From Streptomyces sp. Edi4 (GTDB lineage Bacteria; Actinomycetota; Actinomycetes; Streptomycetales; Streptomycetaceae), in contig NZ_JBEJGY010000004.1 in the NCBI RefSeq assembly GCF_040253615.1, positions 620,001 through 684,000 on the forward strand: 64,000 nucleotides of DNA, given 5' to 3'. A program made the translations under genes and the position numbers. Under the pieces are notes generated by a model. That model saw nothing but the letters and a program-made list of their open reading frames with translations, was not told the origin of the DNA and searched no databases. This document shows positions 17,449-26,044 of the stretch, piece by piece. How positions within the stretch are numbered: the stretch's first letter is position 1; each line of letters starts with the position of its first letter.

Positions 17449-19791
17449 ATGAACCAGAAGAACGGCGCGAAGGTGGACGGGATTTCCGACGCGAAGGGTG
17501 TGACGGACGAGTCGAGCGTGACAGCCGCGTCGGACATGAAGGACGGGTCGGACGTGACGGACGGGTCGGACGTGACGGACGGGTCGGACGTGACGGACGG
17601 GTCGGCCGACGCGACCCACGCGGCCGTGCCCCCATCCACTGCCCCCGCGCACGACGGGGCCCGCGGGCAGGACAGGGACCACGACACCCGCGAGGACGAC
17701 GGCGCGCGGCGGAGTGACGGTGACAGGGCGGCCCCCGAAACGGATTTGCCCGGCACCCCTCCGCAGAGCGAAGAGCCCGTACGGCCCGACGAGCCCGCGC
17801 CGTCCGAAGCCTCCGCGCCCTCCCGCCCCTCCGCGCCGCCCGAACCGGACGCGTCCCCCTCCGAGGCCCCTGCGGCGACCCGGACTCACGACAAGCCGGA
17901 GGACCCTAGGACACCCAGGACGCCCACGACACCCAGGACGCCCACGACACCCAGGACGCCCACGACGTCCGGGACACCGGGAGCGCGCGAGGGGTCCGGG
18001 GCCTCCGGGAACTCCTCGGGATCTGGGGCATCCGAGGCCGCCTCGGGGACGGGGGCATCCGAGGCCTCCCCCGGTACTGAAGCGCCCAAGGCTTCCACGC
18101 CGTCCGCAGCGCCCAAGCCGTCCCACAGGCCCACCACCCCCACCGCGTCCACCACCCTTGCCACCTCCACCGCGTCCACCGCGCCCACCGCGCCCAAGGC
18201 ACCCGCCGCGCCGGTCGCTCCCAGGGAGTCGGACTCCGAGCGGACCAGCGAGTTCGTCGCGCTGAAGCCGGATCTCCCGCGCCCGGTCGCGCCCCGGCCC
18301 GTCGCCCCGGCCCCCACGCCGTCACGGGCGGCCAAAACTCATGGCGAAGGTCCGGACGGGTCGGAGCGCACCCGGGAGTTCGGCGCGCCCCCGGTCCAGG
18401 GCGACGACCGCACCATGACGCTGACAGCGCCGACCGGAGCCACCCCGCCCCCGAACGCGCCCGCGACCGGCGGCCCGGCGGGCGCCCCACCGCCACTCGA
18501 CCTGCTGGCCCAGCTCACCAACACCCCGCCCAAACCCGAGACACCTGTCCGCACGGTGGCGCGCAGGATCAAGATCTGGGGCACGCTCGCCGTGCTGCTC
18601 GCCATCGTCGTCGTGACGGTCCAGGCGTTGCGTCCGCTCCCGGCGCCGGCCCTCGAACTCACCGTCCCGGCGAGCCACACCGCGGGCGGCGGCGCACTGT
18701 CGTTGCCGTGGCCGACGGAGGGCCAGGCCGTGGTGGACATCGACGGCCTTGGCCGGATGGGCACGTACGGGGAGATGAAACCGCTCCCCATCGGCAGCGT
18801 CGCCAAGGTCATGACCACCTACCTGATCCTGCGGGACCACCCACTGAAGCCCGGCGACAAGGGCCCGATGATCCCGGTCGACCAGAAGGCGCAGGACGAC
18901 TACACCACCGGTGTCCCGCAGAGGGAGTCGGTGGTCGAGGTCAAGGCGGGCCAGCAAATCTCCGAACGGGAGGCCCTGCAAGCCGTCATGCTGCCCTCGG
19001 CCAACAACGTCGCCCGCCTGCTGGCCCGTTGGGACGCGTCGACGGAGGAGACGTTCATCAAGAAGATGAACGACACAGCCAAGGAATTCGGGATGACCAA
19101 CACCACGTACACGGACGCGAGCGGTCTGAAGGAATCCACCGTCAGCACCGCGGAGGACCAGGTGAAGCTCGGCAAGCGGGCGATGGCCGTCCCGACGTTC
19201 CGCGAGATCACGCGGCTGCCCTCGTACACGTCGACCACGACGTCGGGCGGCAGCACCGTCGAAACCGCGAGGACCCAGCGCAACTTCAACTCGCTCGTGC
19301 CCCTGTACGGCGTCGTGGGCATCAAGACGGGATCCACGACCAAGGCGGGCGGCAACCTGCTGTTCGCCGCGGAGAAGACGGTCGGCGACAGCAAGCAGCT
19401 GATCATCGGCGCTGTGTTCGGCCAGCACAAGCCGAACATCATCGAGACGGCGACCGCCGCGAGCAAGAACCTGATCCTCGCGGCGGGCAAGTCGCTCAGG
19501 AACGAGACCGTGGTGAAGAAGGGCGAGGTGGTCGGCCGGATGGACGACGGCCTCGGCGGTACGGTCCCGGTCGTGGCGGCCAAGGACTTGGCGGTCCCCG
19601 TCTGGTCCGGCGCCGCCGTCGGGATCAAGCTGACGGACGACGGCAAGAAGCTGCCACACAGCGCCAAGGCGGGCACGGTGGTGGGCACACTGACCGTGGG
19701 CGGCGGCACCGGTGAGGTGAAGGTGCCCGTCACGCTCAGGGACGACCTGTCGGAGCCGTCGTTCGGGTCGAAGATCACCCGGCTCGGCTGA
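17449..19791 (+). CDS. D-alanyl-D-alanine carboxypeptidase with long disordered N-terminus
   Basis: 780 residues. The first 370 are Pro/Thr/Ser/Asp-rich and contain two short repeat tracts; a single membrane helix (WGTLAVLLAIVVVTVQALRP, near residue 375) then anchors an extracellular peptidase S11 domain. Its active-site motifs are all present: SxxK as SVAK at about residue 450, SxN as SANN at about 517, and KTG as IKTGS at about 626. Such enzymes remove the terminal D-Ala of peptidoglycan stem peptides. The disordered region would lie in the cytoplasm, which is unusual for this family and may serve in regulation or binding to division or phosphorylation partners. Confidence 0.92.
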   Translation: MNQKNGAKVDGISDAKGVTDESSVTAASDMKDGSDVTDGSDVTDGSDVTDGSADATHAAVPPSTAPAHDGARGQDRDHDTREDDGARRSDGDRAAPETDLPGTPPQSEEPVRPDEPAPSEASAPSRPSAPPEPDASPSEAPAATRTHDKPEDPRTPRTPTTPRTPTTPRTPTTSGTPGAREGSGASGNSSGSGASEAASGTGASEASPGTEAPKASTPSAAPKPSHRPTTPTASTTLATSTASTAPTAPKAPAAPVAPRESDSERTSEFVALKPDLPRPVAPRPVAPAPTPSRAAKTHGEGPDGSERTREFGAPPVQGDDRTMTLTAPTGATPPPNAPATGGPAGAPPPLDLLAQLTNTPPKPETPVRTVARRIKIWGTLAVLLAIVVVTVQALRPLPAPALELTVPASHTAGGGALSLPWPTEGQAVVDIDGLGRMGTYGEMKPLPIGSVAKVMTTYLILRDHPLKPGDKGPMIPVDQKAQDDYTTGVPQRESVVEVKAGQQISEREALQAVMLPSANNVARLLARWDASTEETFIKKMNDTAKEFGMTNTTYTDASGLKESTVSTAEDQVKLGKRAMAVPTFREITRLPSYTSTTTSGGSTVETARTQRNFNSLVPLYGVVGIKTGSTTKAGGNLLFAAEKTVGDSKQLIIGAVFGQHKPNIIETATAASKNLILAAGKSLRNETVVKKGEVVGRMDDGLGGTVPVVAAKDLAVPVWSGAAVGIKLTDDGKKLPHSAKAGTVVGTLTVGGGTGEVKVPVTLRDDLSEPSFGSKITRLG
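17541..17604 (+). repeat. 18-bp tandem repeat in the carboxypeptidase gene
   Basis: Three exact copies of an 18-bp unit (17541-17558, 17559-17576, 17577-17594) plus ten bases of a fourth, coding for the six-residue repeat DGSDVT. The unit length is a multiple of three, so copy number can change without breaking the frame. Confidence 0.9.
17910..17963 (+). repeat. Second 18-bp tandem repeat in the carboxypeptidase gene
   Basis: Three exact copies of the unit GACACCCAGGACGCCCAC coding for a Thr-Pro-Arg-Thr-Pro-Thr repeat. It is unrelated in sequence to the first tract in the same gene. Confidence 0.9.
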
Positions 19792-19881
19792 TCGGGCATG
19801 CTGAGGGCCGGGCGCCCGGAACAAGCCGCGCGCCCGGCACGGCAATTCGGCTCGGCGCGTCCGAGGGGAAGGGAGTCCGCG

Positions 19882-20448
19882 ATGGCCTCCAGGTTCAGGT
19901 TCGGGGCTCGCGGCGGGGGCGGTGCGCGGCCCGGGCGCGCGGCCGGGCTCCCGGCGCTGCCGCTCGCCGCGGCGCTGCTCACCGCCACGGTGGCGCTGTA
20001 CATAACACTGGTCGCGTTCGGCAACATCACCGACTTCGACACCAACCGCCAGTTCGTGCGGCACGTCCTGGCGATGGACACGACGTTCAAGGACCCGGAC
20101 CTGATGTGGCGGGCCATCACGTCGCACACGCTTCAGGACATCGCGTACGTCCTGATCATCGCCTGGGAGACCGTGGCGGCGCTGATCCTCATCGTCGCCG
20201 TCGTCGCGTGGGCCGCCGGGCTCCGCGGCAGGGCCGGGCTCGGCCGGGCCAGGCGGCTGAGCACCGCGGGGCTGCTGATGGTGCTGCTGCTGTTCGGGGC
20301 CGGGTTCATGGCGGTCGGCGGCGAGTGGTTCGCTATGTGGCAGTCGAAGGCATGGAACGGCCTGGACGCGGCGGCCCGCAACTTCGTGGTGGCGGGCCTG
20401 GTCCTCGTACTCGTCCATCTGCCGGGCGCCAACGAGTCGGCGGACTGA
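19882..20448 (+). CDS. DUF2165 family small membrane protein
   Basis: 188 residues from ATG 19882 with AAGGGAG seven bases upstream; a reading from 19798 adds a head without family likeness. Four membrane helices are visible, and the family signatures LVAFGNITDFDTNRQFVRHV, followed by MDTTF, and IIAWETVAALILI are present. The family is an integral membrane protein of unknown role. The gene starts about 90 bp after the carboxypeptidase gene on the same strand and is followed by a strong hairpin, so the two may form one transcript. Confidence 0.8.
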   Translation: MASRFRFGARGGGGARPGRAAGLPALPLAAALLTATVALYITLVAFGNITDFDTNRQFVRHVLAMDTTFKDPDLMWRAITSHTLQDIAYVLIIAWETVAALILIVAVVAWAAGLRGRAGLGRARRLSTAGLLMVLLLFGAGFMAVGGEWFAMWQSKAWNGLDAAARNFVVAGLVLVLVHLPGANESAD

Positions 20449-20603
20449 GGCAGTTGCCGTCGGCGGAGCGTCCGCCGACAGGGCGGACACCCGGTCGCGC
20501 GCGGCCGGGGACCGAGCCGGGTACGGCTCGCGTTCGAGCGGATCCGGCCGACTCTTCGCCGGGCCCGGTCGCCACACCGCGCAGACAAGGTGCATAATGC
20601 ATG

Positions 20604-20641
20604 TGTAGCCCTTCGCGCCTCCCCCGTCGCGAAGGGCTACA
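20604..20641 (+). terminator. Strong hairpin after DUF2165 gene
   Basis: Fourteen-base arms TGTAGCCCTTCGCG (20604-20617) and its exact complement (20628-20641) enclose a ten-base loop. There is no clear T-run. It closes the preceding unit and separates it from the XRE operon. Confidence 0.75.
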
Positions 20642-20955
20642 TCTATGTGCCCTGACTGGTGCACCCTGAGCACAACAAGCGCGCAGGGCACAGCAGCCAC
20701 TCGAGCAAGGAACTCCCCTCGTGGCTCCTTGTTCGTGTTTTTTCGAGTTAACAGTGACGTAGAGTGTTTCCGCAAGTCCAGTTCGGACCACGGCGGGAGT
20801 TGCTCCGGTTTGTCGCCCGGGGGTGGTGGCCGACGGCCCGCCCGCAAGCCGGGCGCCTGCATCAAGGTCGGTTAAAGTACCAATCCGTTGACCGAATCGA
20901 ACATCGCGCATCGTCGGACAGCGCACCAGCGGCGGGCGTGGACGTGGGGACCCTG
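20642..20955. other. Leader region of the XRE operon
   Basis: About 310 bp between the hairpin and the XRE start, less GC-rich than its surroundings (GTTTTTTCGAGTTAAC near 20735-20750). It must contain the operon promoter, but I cannot fix a -35/-10 pair. The frame of the regulator is open upstream to 20764, yet that extension has no family likeness. Confidence 0.4.
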
Positions 20956-21432
20956 ATGGACAACGGCGAAGAGCGCACTCCCGACTTGAGGACGTTGCGC
21001 CAGAAGGTCGAGTACATGGTCGAAAAGACCTTCCCCGGAGAGAAGATCTCCGGCCGGGTCTTCGCCGATCTGGTCAAGGAGCGCGGAGGCTCCCTCTCGC
21101 ACAGCTACTTCTCCAACATCCTCGCCGGGAAGGTCACCCACCCTTCCGAAGACATCCTGAAGGCGCTCGGACTCGGCTTCGGCGTCGACTGGCGCTTCTT
21201 CAAGGACGAGTCCGAAGTGGTCGACGACGTCGTCGCCGGGTTGCAGTTCCTCGCGAAGCGGCGTACCGGGGAGATCAGCGGTTTCGCGGGCCGTGGCATC
21301 GACGACGACGGGCTCGACCCGGAGCTGCTTCAGTTCGTCCTCTCCCTCCTCGAGGACAACAAGGACAGCAAGGACAGCGGGTACGGGCGGGACAACGGGC
21401 ACGAGGCCGCCCCCGGTGGACAGCCCGGGTAG
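20956..21432 (+). CDS. XRE-type helix-turn-helix regulator of the ImmA operon
   Basis: 158 residues from ATG 20956 (MDNGEERTPDLRTLRQKVEY). Residues about 25-80 carry the helix-turn-helix (SGRVFADLVKERGGSLSHSY, FSNILAGKVTHPSEDILKAL), which resembles XRE proteins that recognise phage or stress signals. The C-terminal part (ISGFAGRGIDDDGLDPELLQ, then an Asp/Lys/Ser-rich tail) could be the cleavage or contact site for the next gene. XRE-ImmA/IrrE pairs typically work as a repressor and its inducing metallopeptidase. Confidence 0.82.
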   Translation: MDNGEERTPDLRTLRQKVEYMVEKTFPGEKISGRVFADLVKERGGSLSHSYFSNILAGKVTHPSEDILKALGLGFGVDWRFFKDESEVVDDVVAGLQFLAKRRTGEISGFAGRGIDDDGLDPELLQFVLSLLEDNKDSKDSGYGRDNGHEAAPGGQPG

Positions 21433-21512
21433 CCGACTCCGCGTATTCACGATGATTGGCTAGGATCGCAGACCGCTTGTCACACACGCGTGACTACGAT
21501 CAAGAGGTCTCC

Positions 21513-22139
21513 ATGTCCATGCGCGAGCTGCGGAAAGAGTGCGAAGCCGGACTGGCGGATCTGTCCATCCCGGCCCCGTTCAGCATCCCCGCTCTCGTGG
21601 CGAACATGGAAGAGGCCCGCGGCCGCACCATCACCCTGCACGAACTGCCCGACCGGCTGGCCCGTGTGAACGCCGCCTGCGGTCTGCGCCTGAAGTCCGG
21701 CGGCACCAGTTTCGTACTCTACCGACGGCGCCCGACCGCCTACCAGACCCAGCACGTCATCCTGCACGAGCTGTGCCACGAATGGTTCGACCACGGCACG
21801 ACGCTGAGCGCGACCCAGCTGCGCCGGCTGCTCCCCGTCTTCAACACTTCGCTGATCAACCGTGTGCTGGCCACCGACGAGCCGGCCGGACGGGCGGGGC
21901 CGCCCGAGAGCGATCCGGACGAGCTGCCCTACGAGGTCACCGAGGCGTTCCGCTCGGGCGGCCCCATCCAGGCGCGGGCCCAGTACGACACCCATGACGA
22001 GCGGATCGCCGAGTTCGGCGCGTCCCTCATCCCCCGGCTGGCCCGCGACGTGACGAGCGACGACATGGTCGGGCGGCTCGCCAACTCCCTGTCGCGCCCC
22101 GTGGCCCACCGCCGCCGCGGCTTCTTCCGCCGCTCCTAG
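21513..22139 (+). CDS. ImmA/IrrE-type metallopeptidase
   Basis: 208 residues from ATG 21513 with AGAGG five bases upstream. The zinc-protease signature HExxH is at residues 85-89 in VILHELCHEWFDHGTT. The rest is helical and ends in a basic tail (SRPVAHRRRGFFRRS). By analogy with ImmA of ICEBs1 and IrrE/DdrO, it would cleave the XRE regulator encoded 80 bp upstream and so switch on the operon. The partnership is inferred from order and family; the cleavage site is not identifiable. Confidence 0.85.
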   Translation: MSMRELRKECEAGLADLSIPAPFSIPALVANMEEARGRTITLHELPDRLARVNAACGLRLKSGGTSFVLYRRRPTAYQTQHVILHELCHEWFDHGTTLSATQLRRLLPVFNTSLINRVLATDEPAGRAGPPESDPDELPYEVTEAFRSGGPIQARAQYDTHDERIAEFGASLIPRLARDVTSDDMVGRLANSLSRPVAHRRRGFFRRS

Positions 22140-22231
22140 CCGACCGGCCCGCCGCACCGCCGCACCGCCGCCTCCGCCCCGTACGCCCCCTCCGCCCCTC
22201 CGTCCCCCGCTCGTGACCCCGAGGAATACCC

Positions 22232-23480
22232 GTGACCGCGCTGGACCTTGCCGGCTACCTCATAGCCGGCCTGATGACCGCCGTCGCCCTGTGGCGGATG
22301 CCCGCAGCACTCTGGGGCGACGAGGAGGACAAACGCAGACGTGCCTTGTGGGGCTGTTACGCCGGCTTCGCCGTGGCCCTGTGGACCAAGACGAAGGTCG
22401 TACGCATCGGGCTCAACAACAGCCCTGTGGTGGACCTCGCCGTACTGATCAAGCACTACACGGCGACCATCGCGATCCTGGCGATCCTCAGCTACATCGT
22501 CGCCATCTACGGCCACTTCCCGAAGGACGGCGTCATCCCCCGGCACGTCCGGTTCGCGCGGCTGATCCAGCAGGTGGCCACCAAGGCGTCCGTCGCCACG
22601 CTGATCCTGTTCGACCGTGCTCTTCTTCACAGTGGTCGACCGCTCCTACGCCTCGGACCGCTTCGTGTCCGACCATGCCGGGCAATGGGGCGCCACGCTC
22701 TACATGAGCGTGTTCTACCTGTACTTGGGGGCGGCGTCCGCCGTCTGTGCCTACCAGTGGGCGCTCGCCACCGTCGGCGCCGGGACCCGTCATCTGCGCG
22801 TCGGGCTCGGCATGATGACGTTCGCCATGTTCATCGGCGTCGGCTACACCGTGAGCCGCACGCTGTTCCTGTGGGTCAGCGTCATCGACCAGCCGAGCCC
22901 GGCCTTCGCCCTGAAGTTCGACGAGGTCACCGAGGCCGCCCAGGTCGTCCTCTTCGCGTTCTTCGCGCTGGGCGCCTCCATCCCCGCCTTCAGCAAGGGC
23001 TGGCGGAGGGTGCGGCTGTGGCGGGCGCAGGCCAGCCTGCATCCGCTGTGGCGGGAGCTGATGACCGCCTTCCCCGACCAGCCCTTCGAGCCGCCTGCTT
23101 CCCTGGCCCGGGAACTGACCCGCTTCGGCACCCCGGCGGACCTGAGGATCGACCGATGGGCCGCCGACATCGCGGACGCCGTCGAGAAACTGCGCCACTA
23201 CGTGCCGGACAGTCTGCTCCCGGCCGCCAAGCGGGCCGCCTCGCACGACAGCCCGGCGCCCGAGGACACGGGTCCGCTGGCCGAGGCGTACTGGATCAAG
23301 GCGGCGCTTGCCGCCAAGGCCGGCGGCGCCCCGGCCGGCGAGGCCGCCGTCGTGGAGACCAAGCACGCCACCGACCAGGACGGCGAAGTAGCCCGGCTGG
23401 TACGGGTGGCCGCCGCCTTCCGGACCGTCAGCGGCGAACGGGCCCGTGGCGTCCTGGACTCCCTGGAGAAGACCGCGTGA
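22232..23480 (+). pseudogene. MAB_1171c-type seven-helix membrane protein, frameshifted
   Basis: GTG 22232 follows GAGGA at a good distance. The first frame gives about 125 residues with membrane helices (AGYLIAGLMTAVALWRM, GCYAGFAVALWTKTKV, ATIAILAILSYIVAIYGHFP), then near 22605-22614 the likeness passes to the frame one base later: FFTVVDRSYASDRF, YMSVFYLYLGAASAVCAYQW, MMTFAMFIGVGYTVSRTLFL and FFALGASIPAFSKGWRRVRL, followed by a cytoplasmic domain to 23480. Removing one G at about 22613 restores a single frame of 415 codons with a continuous third/fourth helix. The intact family pairs with XRE/ImmA genes. Whether this is a true lesion or a sequencing error cannot be told here. The end overlaps the next start by four bases. 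Confidence 0.75.
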
Positions 23481-24076
23481 GTGAGACCCTGACCGGGGCC
23501 GACAACCGTACGGCGGCCACGGCCCGCGCCATCACCGACGTCCTGCAACCCCGCAATGTGCTGCTCGTCGGCATGCTCGGCATCGGCCTCGCGGCGGCCG
23601 GCGAGTGGAGCGGACTTCTGTGGGGGCTGCTCGGTGCGCTGTGCGCCGGGCTCGTCCCGGCCGGCTACATCGAGTGGGAGCGCAAGCGGGGAACGTGGGG
23701 CGACCGGCATGTCGTCGACCGCACCAAGCGCGCCCCGATCTTCTTCGTGATCCTCGGCTCGATCGGGGCCGGCTCGGTCGTGATGGTCCTGGGCCACGCG
23801 CCCACCGGCATTCTGGCCGCCATGCTCGCGCTGTGGGTGATGACCATCTTCCTGCTGGCCGTGAACACGGTCTGGAAGATCTCCGTGGACTCCGCCGTCG
23901 CCTCGGCGGTCGTCGCGCTGCTCGCCGTGGTGCACTCGCCCTGGTGGCTGGCGGCCTACGCGATCACCTTCGCGGTGTGCTGGTCCCGGGTGGCCCTGGG
24001 CTACCACACGGTCATGCAGACGGTCGCGGGCGGCGCGCTCGGCGCGGCCACGGCGGCGGCCTTCCTGTTCCTCTGA
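23477..24076 (+). CDS. PAP2-like multi-helix membrane protein
   Basis: 199 residues from GTG 23477, which overlaps the upstream TGA as GTGA, so the two genes are translationally coupled. Five or six membrane helices are visible. The last pair contains CWSRVALGYHTVMQTVAGGA, which recalls the third PAP2 phosphatase motif SRxxxxxHxxxD but has Gln in place of Asp; motifs one and two are not seen clearly. It may therefore be an inactive or divergent lipid-phosphatase fold. It closes the XRE-ImmA-MAB_1171c operon and presumably acts at the membrane with its neighbour. Confidence 0.6.
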   Translation: MSETLTGADNRTAATARAITDVLQPRNVLLVGMLGIGLAAAGEWSGLLWGLLGALCAGLVPAGYIEWERKRGTWGDRHVVDRTKRAPIFFVILGSIGAGSVVMVLGHAPTGILAAMLALWVMTIFLLAVNTVWKISVDSAVASAVVALLAVVHSPWWLAAYAITFAVCWSRVALGYHTVMQTVAGGALGAATAAAFLFL

Positions 24077-24300
24077 CGCCGCGTCCGACCTGGCGCGAGG
24101 GCGCGAGGGCGCGTCGGGCCGCAGCACGGGCGCGGGCGGCGGGCGGCCGGTCGGGTGTGACGCGTGAGACACACGTGAGGTAGGCAACGCCCGACACGCC
24201 CATCCGCCCGGAATGCCGTCGGCCCTCTTAAGGTTGTCCCCGCGTACGGCCGGGGCGGTACCGGCTGGGGGGACGCACACGGAGAACGGAACGCACAGCC

Positions 24301-24909
24301 ATGGGTGAGTTGATCCTCGTACGTCACGGGGAGACCGAATGGTCACGGTCGGGACAGCACACGAGCTACACCGACCTGCCGCTCACGGCACACGGAGAGG
24401 AACAGGCCCGCACGGTCGCGCCGCTGCTCGCCGGGCGGCACATCGGCCTCGCCCTGGCCAGCCCGCTCCAACGGGCCCTGCACACCGCCGAGTTGGCCGG
24501 ATTCAAGGACCCGCGCGTCACGCCGGACCTCCAGGAATGGGACTATGGCGGTGATGAAGGCGTCACCACTGTGGAGATCCACCGCACCCGTCCCGACTGG
24601 AACCTCTGGAGCGACGGCGTCGCTCCCGGTCCCGCCGAGCATCCCGGGGAGAGCCCGGCCGAGGTGGGAGCGCGGGCCGACCGGGTCCTCGCCGAGGTCG
24701 CGCCCGCCCTGCACGACGGCGACGAGGACGTCGTCCTGTTCGCCCACTCTCACTTCCTGCGCGTTCTGACCGCCCGCTATCTGGGCCTTCCGGCGTCCGG
24801 CGGAGCCCTGTTCGTGCTCGACACCGGGGCGATGTCCCGGCTCGGACGCGAGCACGAACGCCCCGTGATCACCGCCTGGAACACCGTGGCGCAGCCCACC
24901 GCGCACTGA
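24301..24909 (+). CDS. Histidine phosphatase family protein
   Basis: 202 residues. The catalytic RHG motif is LVRHGETEWSRSGQHTSYTD at the N-terminus; the second catalytic half is VLFAHSHFLRVLTARYL, and LQEWDYGGDEG provides the acid region. This is a phosphoglycerate-mutase-like phosphatase, more probably acting on a small phosphorylated metabolite than in glycolysis. The usual LTxxGxxQA segment appears as LTAHGEEQARTVAPLLAGR. It stands alone, without an obvious partner. Confidence 0.9.
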   Translation: MGELILVRHGETEWSRSGQHTSYTDLPLTAHGEEQARTVAPLLAGRHIGLALASPLQRALHTAELAGFKDPRVTPDLQEWDYGGDEGVTTVEIHRTRPDWNLWSDGVAPGPAEHPGESPAEVGARADRVLAEVAPALHDGDEDVVLFAHSHFLRVLTARYLGLPASGGALFVLDTGAMSRLGREHERPVITAWNTVAQPTAH

Positions 24910-25018
24910 CGCGCGCCCTGGGCGCCGGCCCGCCAGCACCGACGGGGCCGCGCGCGACGGCGGGGCGAAACGGTCGCGCAGCCGCGCGGTCAGCGGCAGC
25001 GTGGCGCGCGGCGGTCCG

Positions 25019-26044
25019 TCAGGCCGCAGCGACCGCTTCCCGGGCCCTGCGCAGCGCCAGCGCCGCCAGGGCCTCGGGGGCGCCTGCCTGTCCCCGGATG
25101 CCCGGAAACGCGTTGATGTCCACGATCAGCGGCGTGCCGTCTCCGGTGTCTATGACATCGACCCCGTAGACGTCGAGCTCGAAGACCTCACCCACCCTCG
25201 CGGCCAACTCGGCCCAGCCGCGCGGCAGTTCACCGGGCGCGAGCGGGAGCGTGGGCCCCCGGCCCTCGGGGGCGAGCTCGGAGCGGCGCAGCGCCGAGAA
25301 GACCGTGCCGTCGATCACCCACAGTTTGTGGTCATAGCCGTTGCTCTCCGCGAACCGCTGCGCCACGACGGGCTCGTCCCCCCAGGAACCGGCCAGCTCG
25401 GTCAGCCGCGCCTGACTGTCGACGCGCGCCACGAGGTCGTGCCGGCGACTGTGCCGGCTCTTCACCACCAACGGGGGCATCGGTCTTCCGGCGGCCGCGA
25501 GGTCGGTGAGCGAGTCGAAGGTATGGGTCGGCGAGAACGGCAGGCCGGCCTGCCCCGCCCGCTCGGCCATGAACGTACGGTCCTGACAGAGCCCGGTCGC
25601 CCGGGCCGAATTGATCACCTCGGCCCCACGTGACTCCAGCGCCCGGGCCAGCGTGAGCGCCCGAGGTGTACGCGACTTCAGCAGGTACACGTCCGCGAGC
25701 GGCCCCAGAACGTCGAGCTCGGCCGTCTCCGGATGGAGCGCCACCACCCGGTGCTCCCCCTTGAGCAGCGTCGTGGTCGCGGCGAGCAACGGATGATCCG
25801 GCTCCGGCGTAATGAGCCCGACCGTCACAGCGGCCCGCGCCGACCGCCGCCCGGCCCTCGTCGCGCTACCGTCCTGCTCCCGCCGCCCCGGCGTCACACC
25901 GCGGTTGCCCCGCAATGGACCCGTCACATTCTGACCGGCCCCCTGCGGCCCGACCGTCACAGCGGCCCGCGCCTCCCGCTGACGCTCGGCCGCCTCCACG
26001 TTCTCCGGCGCCCCCGGCCCGGCCGCCGCCGTCATGTGGCTCAC
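25019..26044 (-). CDS. RimK-like ATP-grasp ligase with internal duplication
   Basis: 341 residues if begun at GTG 26044, which overlaps the upstream stop as GTGA. The ATP-grasp core is clear: PPLVVKSRHSRRHDLVARVD, EPVVAQRFAESNGYDHKLWV and the metal-binding YGVDVIDTGDGTPLIVDINA, then FPGIRG. Such enzymes join a carboxylate to an amine through an acyl phosphate. The true fold begins at TVGLITPEPDHPLLAATTTL; the preceding 70 residues hold two copies of ARAAVTVG coded by a 26-bp direct repeat, so an in-frame insertion seems to have split off the start. GTG 25828 could serve as a shorter start. Confidence 0.82.
   Translation of the reverse strand: MSHMTAAAGPGAPENVEAAERQREARAAVTVGPQGAGQNVTGPLRGNRGVTPGRREQDGSATRAGRRSARAAVTVGLITPEPDHPLLAATTTLLKGEHRVVALHPETAELDVLGPLADVYLLKSRTPRALTLARALESRGAEVINSARATGLCQDRTFMAERAGQAGLPFSPTHTFDSLTDLAAAGRPMPPLVVKSRHSRRHDLVARVDSQARLTELAGSWGDEPVVAQRFAESNGYDHKLWVIDGTVFSALRRSELAPEGRGPTLPLAPGELPRGWAELAARVGEVFELDVYGVDVIDTGDGTPLIVDINAFPGIRGQAGAPEALAALALRRAREAVAAA
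25816..25841 (-). repeat. 26-bp direct repeat, copy 1
   Basis: Exact match to 25948-25973, beginning GCCCGACCGTCACAGCGG on the plus strand. The copies are 132 bp (44 codons) apart in the 5' part of the ATP-grasp gene and keep the frame. Confidence 0.85.
25948..25973 (-). repeat. 26-bp direct repeat, copy 2
   Basis: Second exact copy of the repeat at 25816-25841. Joining the two copies would give a gene reading from GTG 26044 straight into the ATP-grasp fold. Confidence 0.85.

Noticed and set aside
17541-17963. Short tandem repeats as a possible CRISPR array or minisatellite origin
   Set aside because: The units are contiguous, have no spacers, and code in frame within the carboxypeptidase gene.
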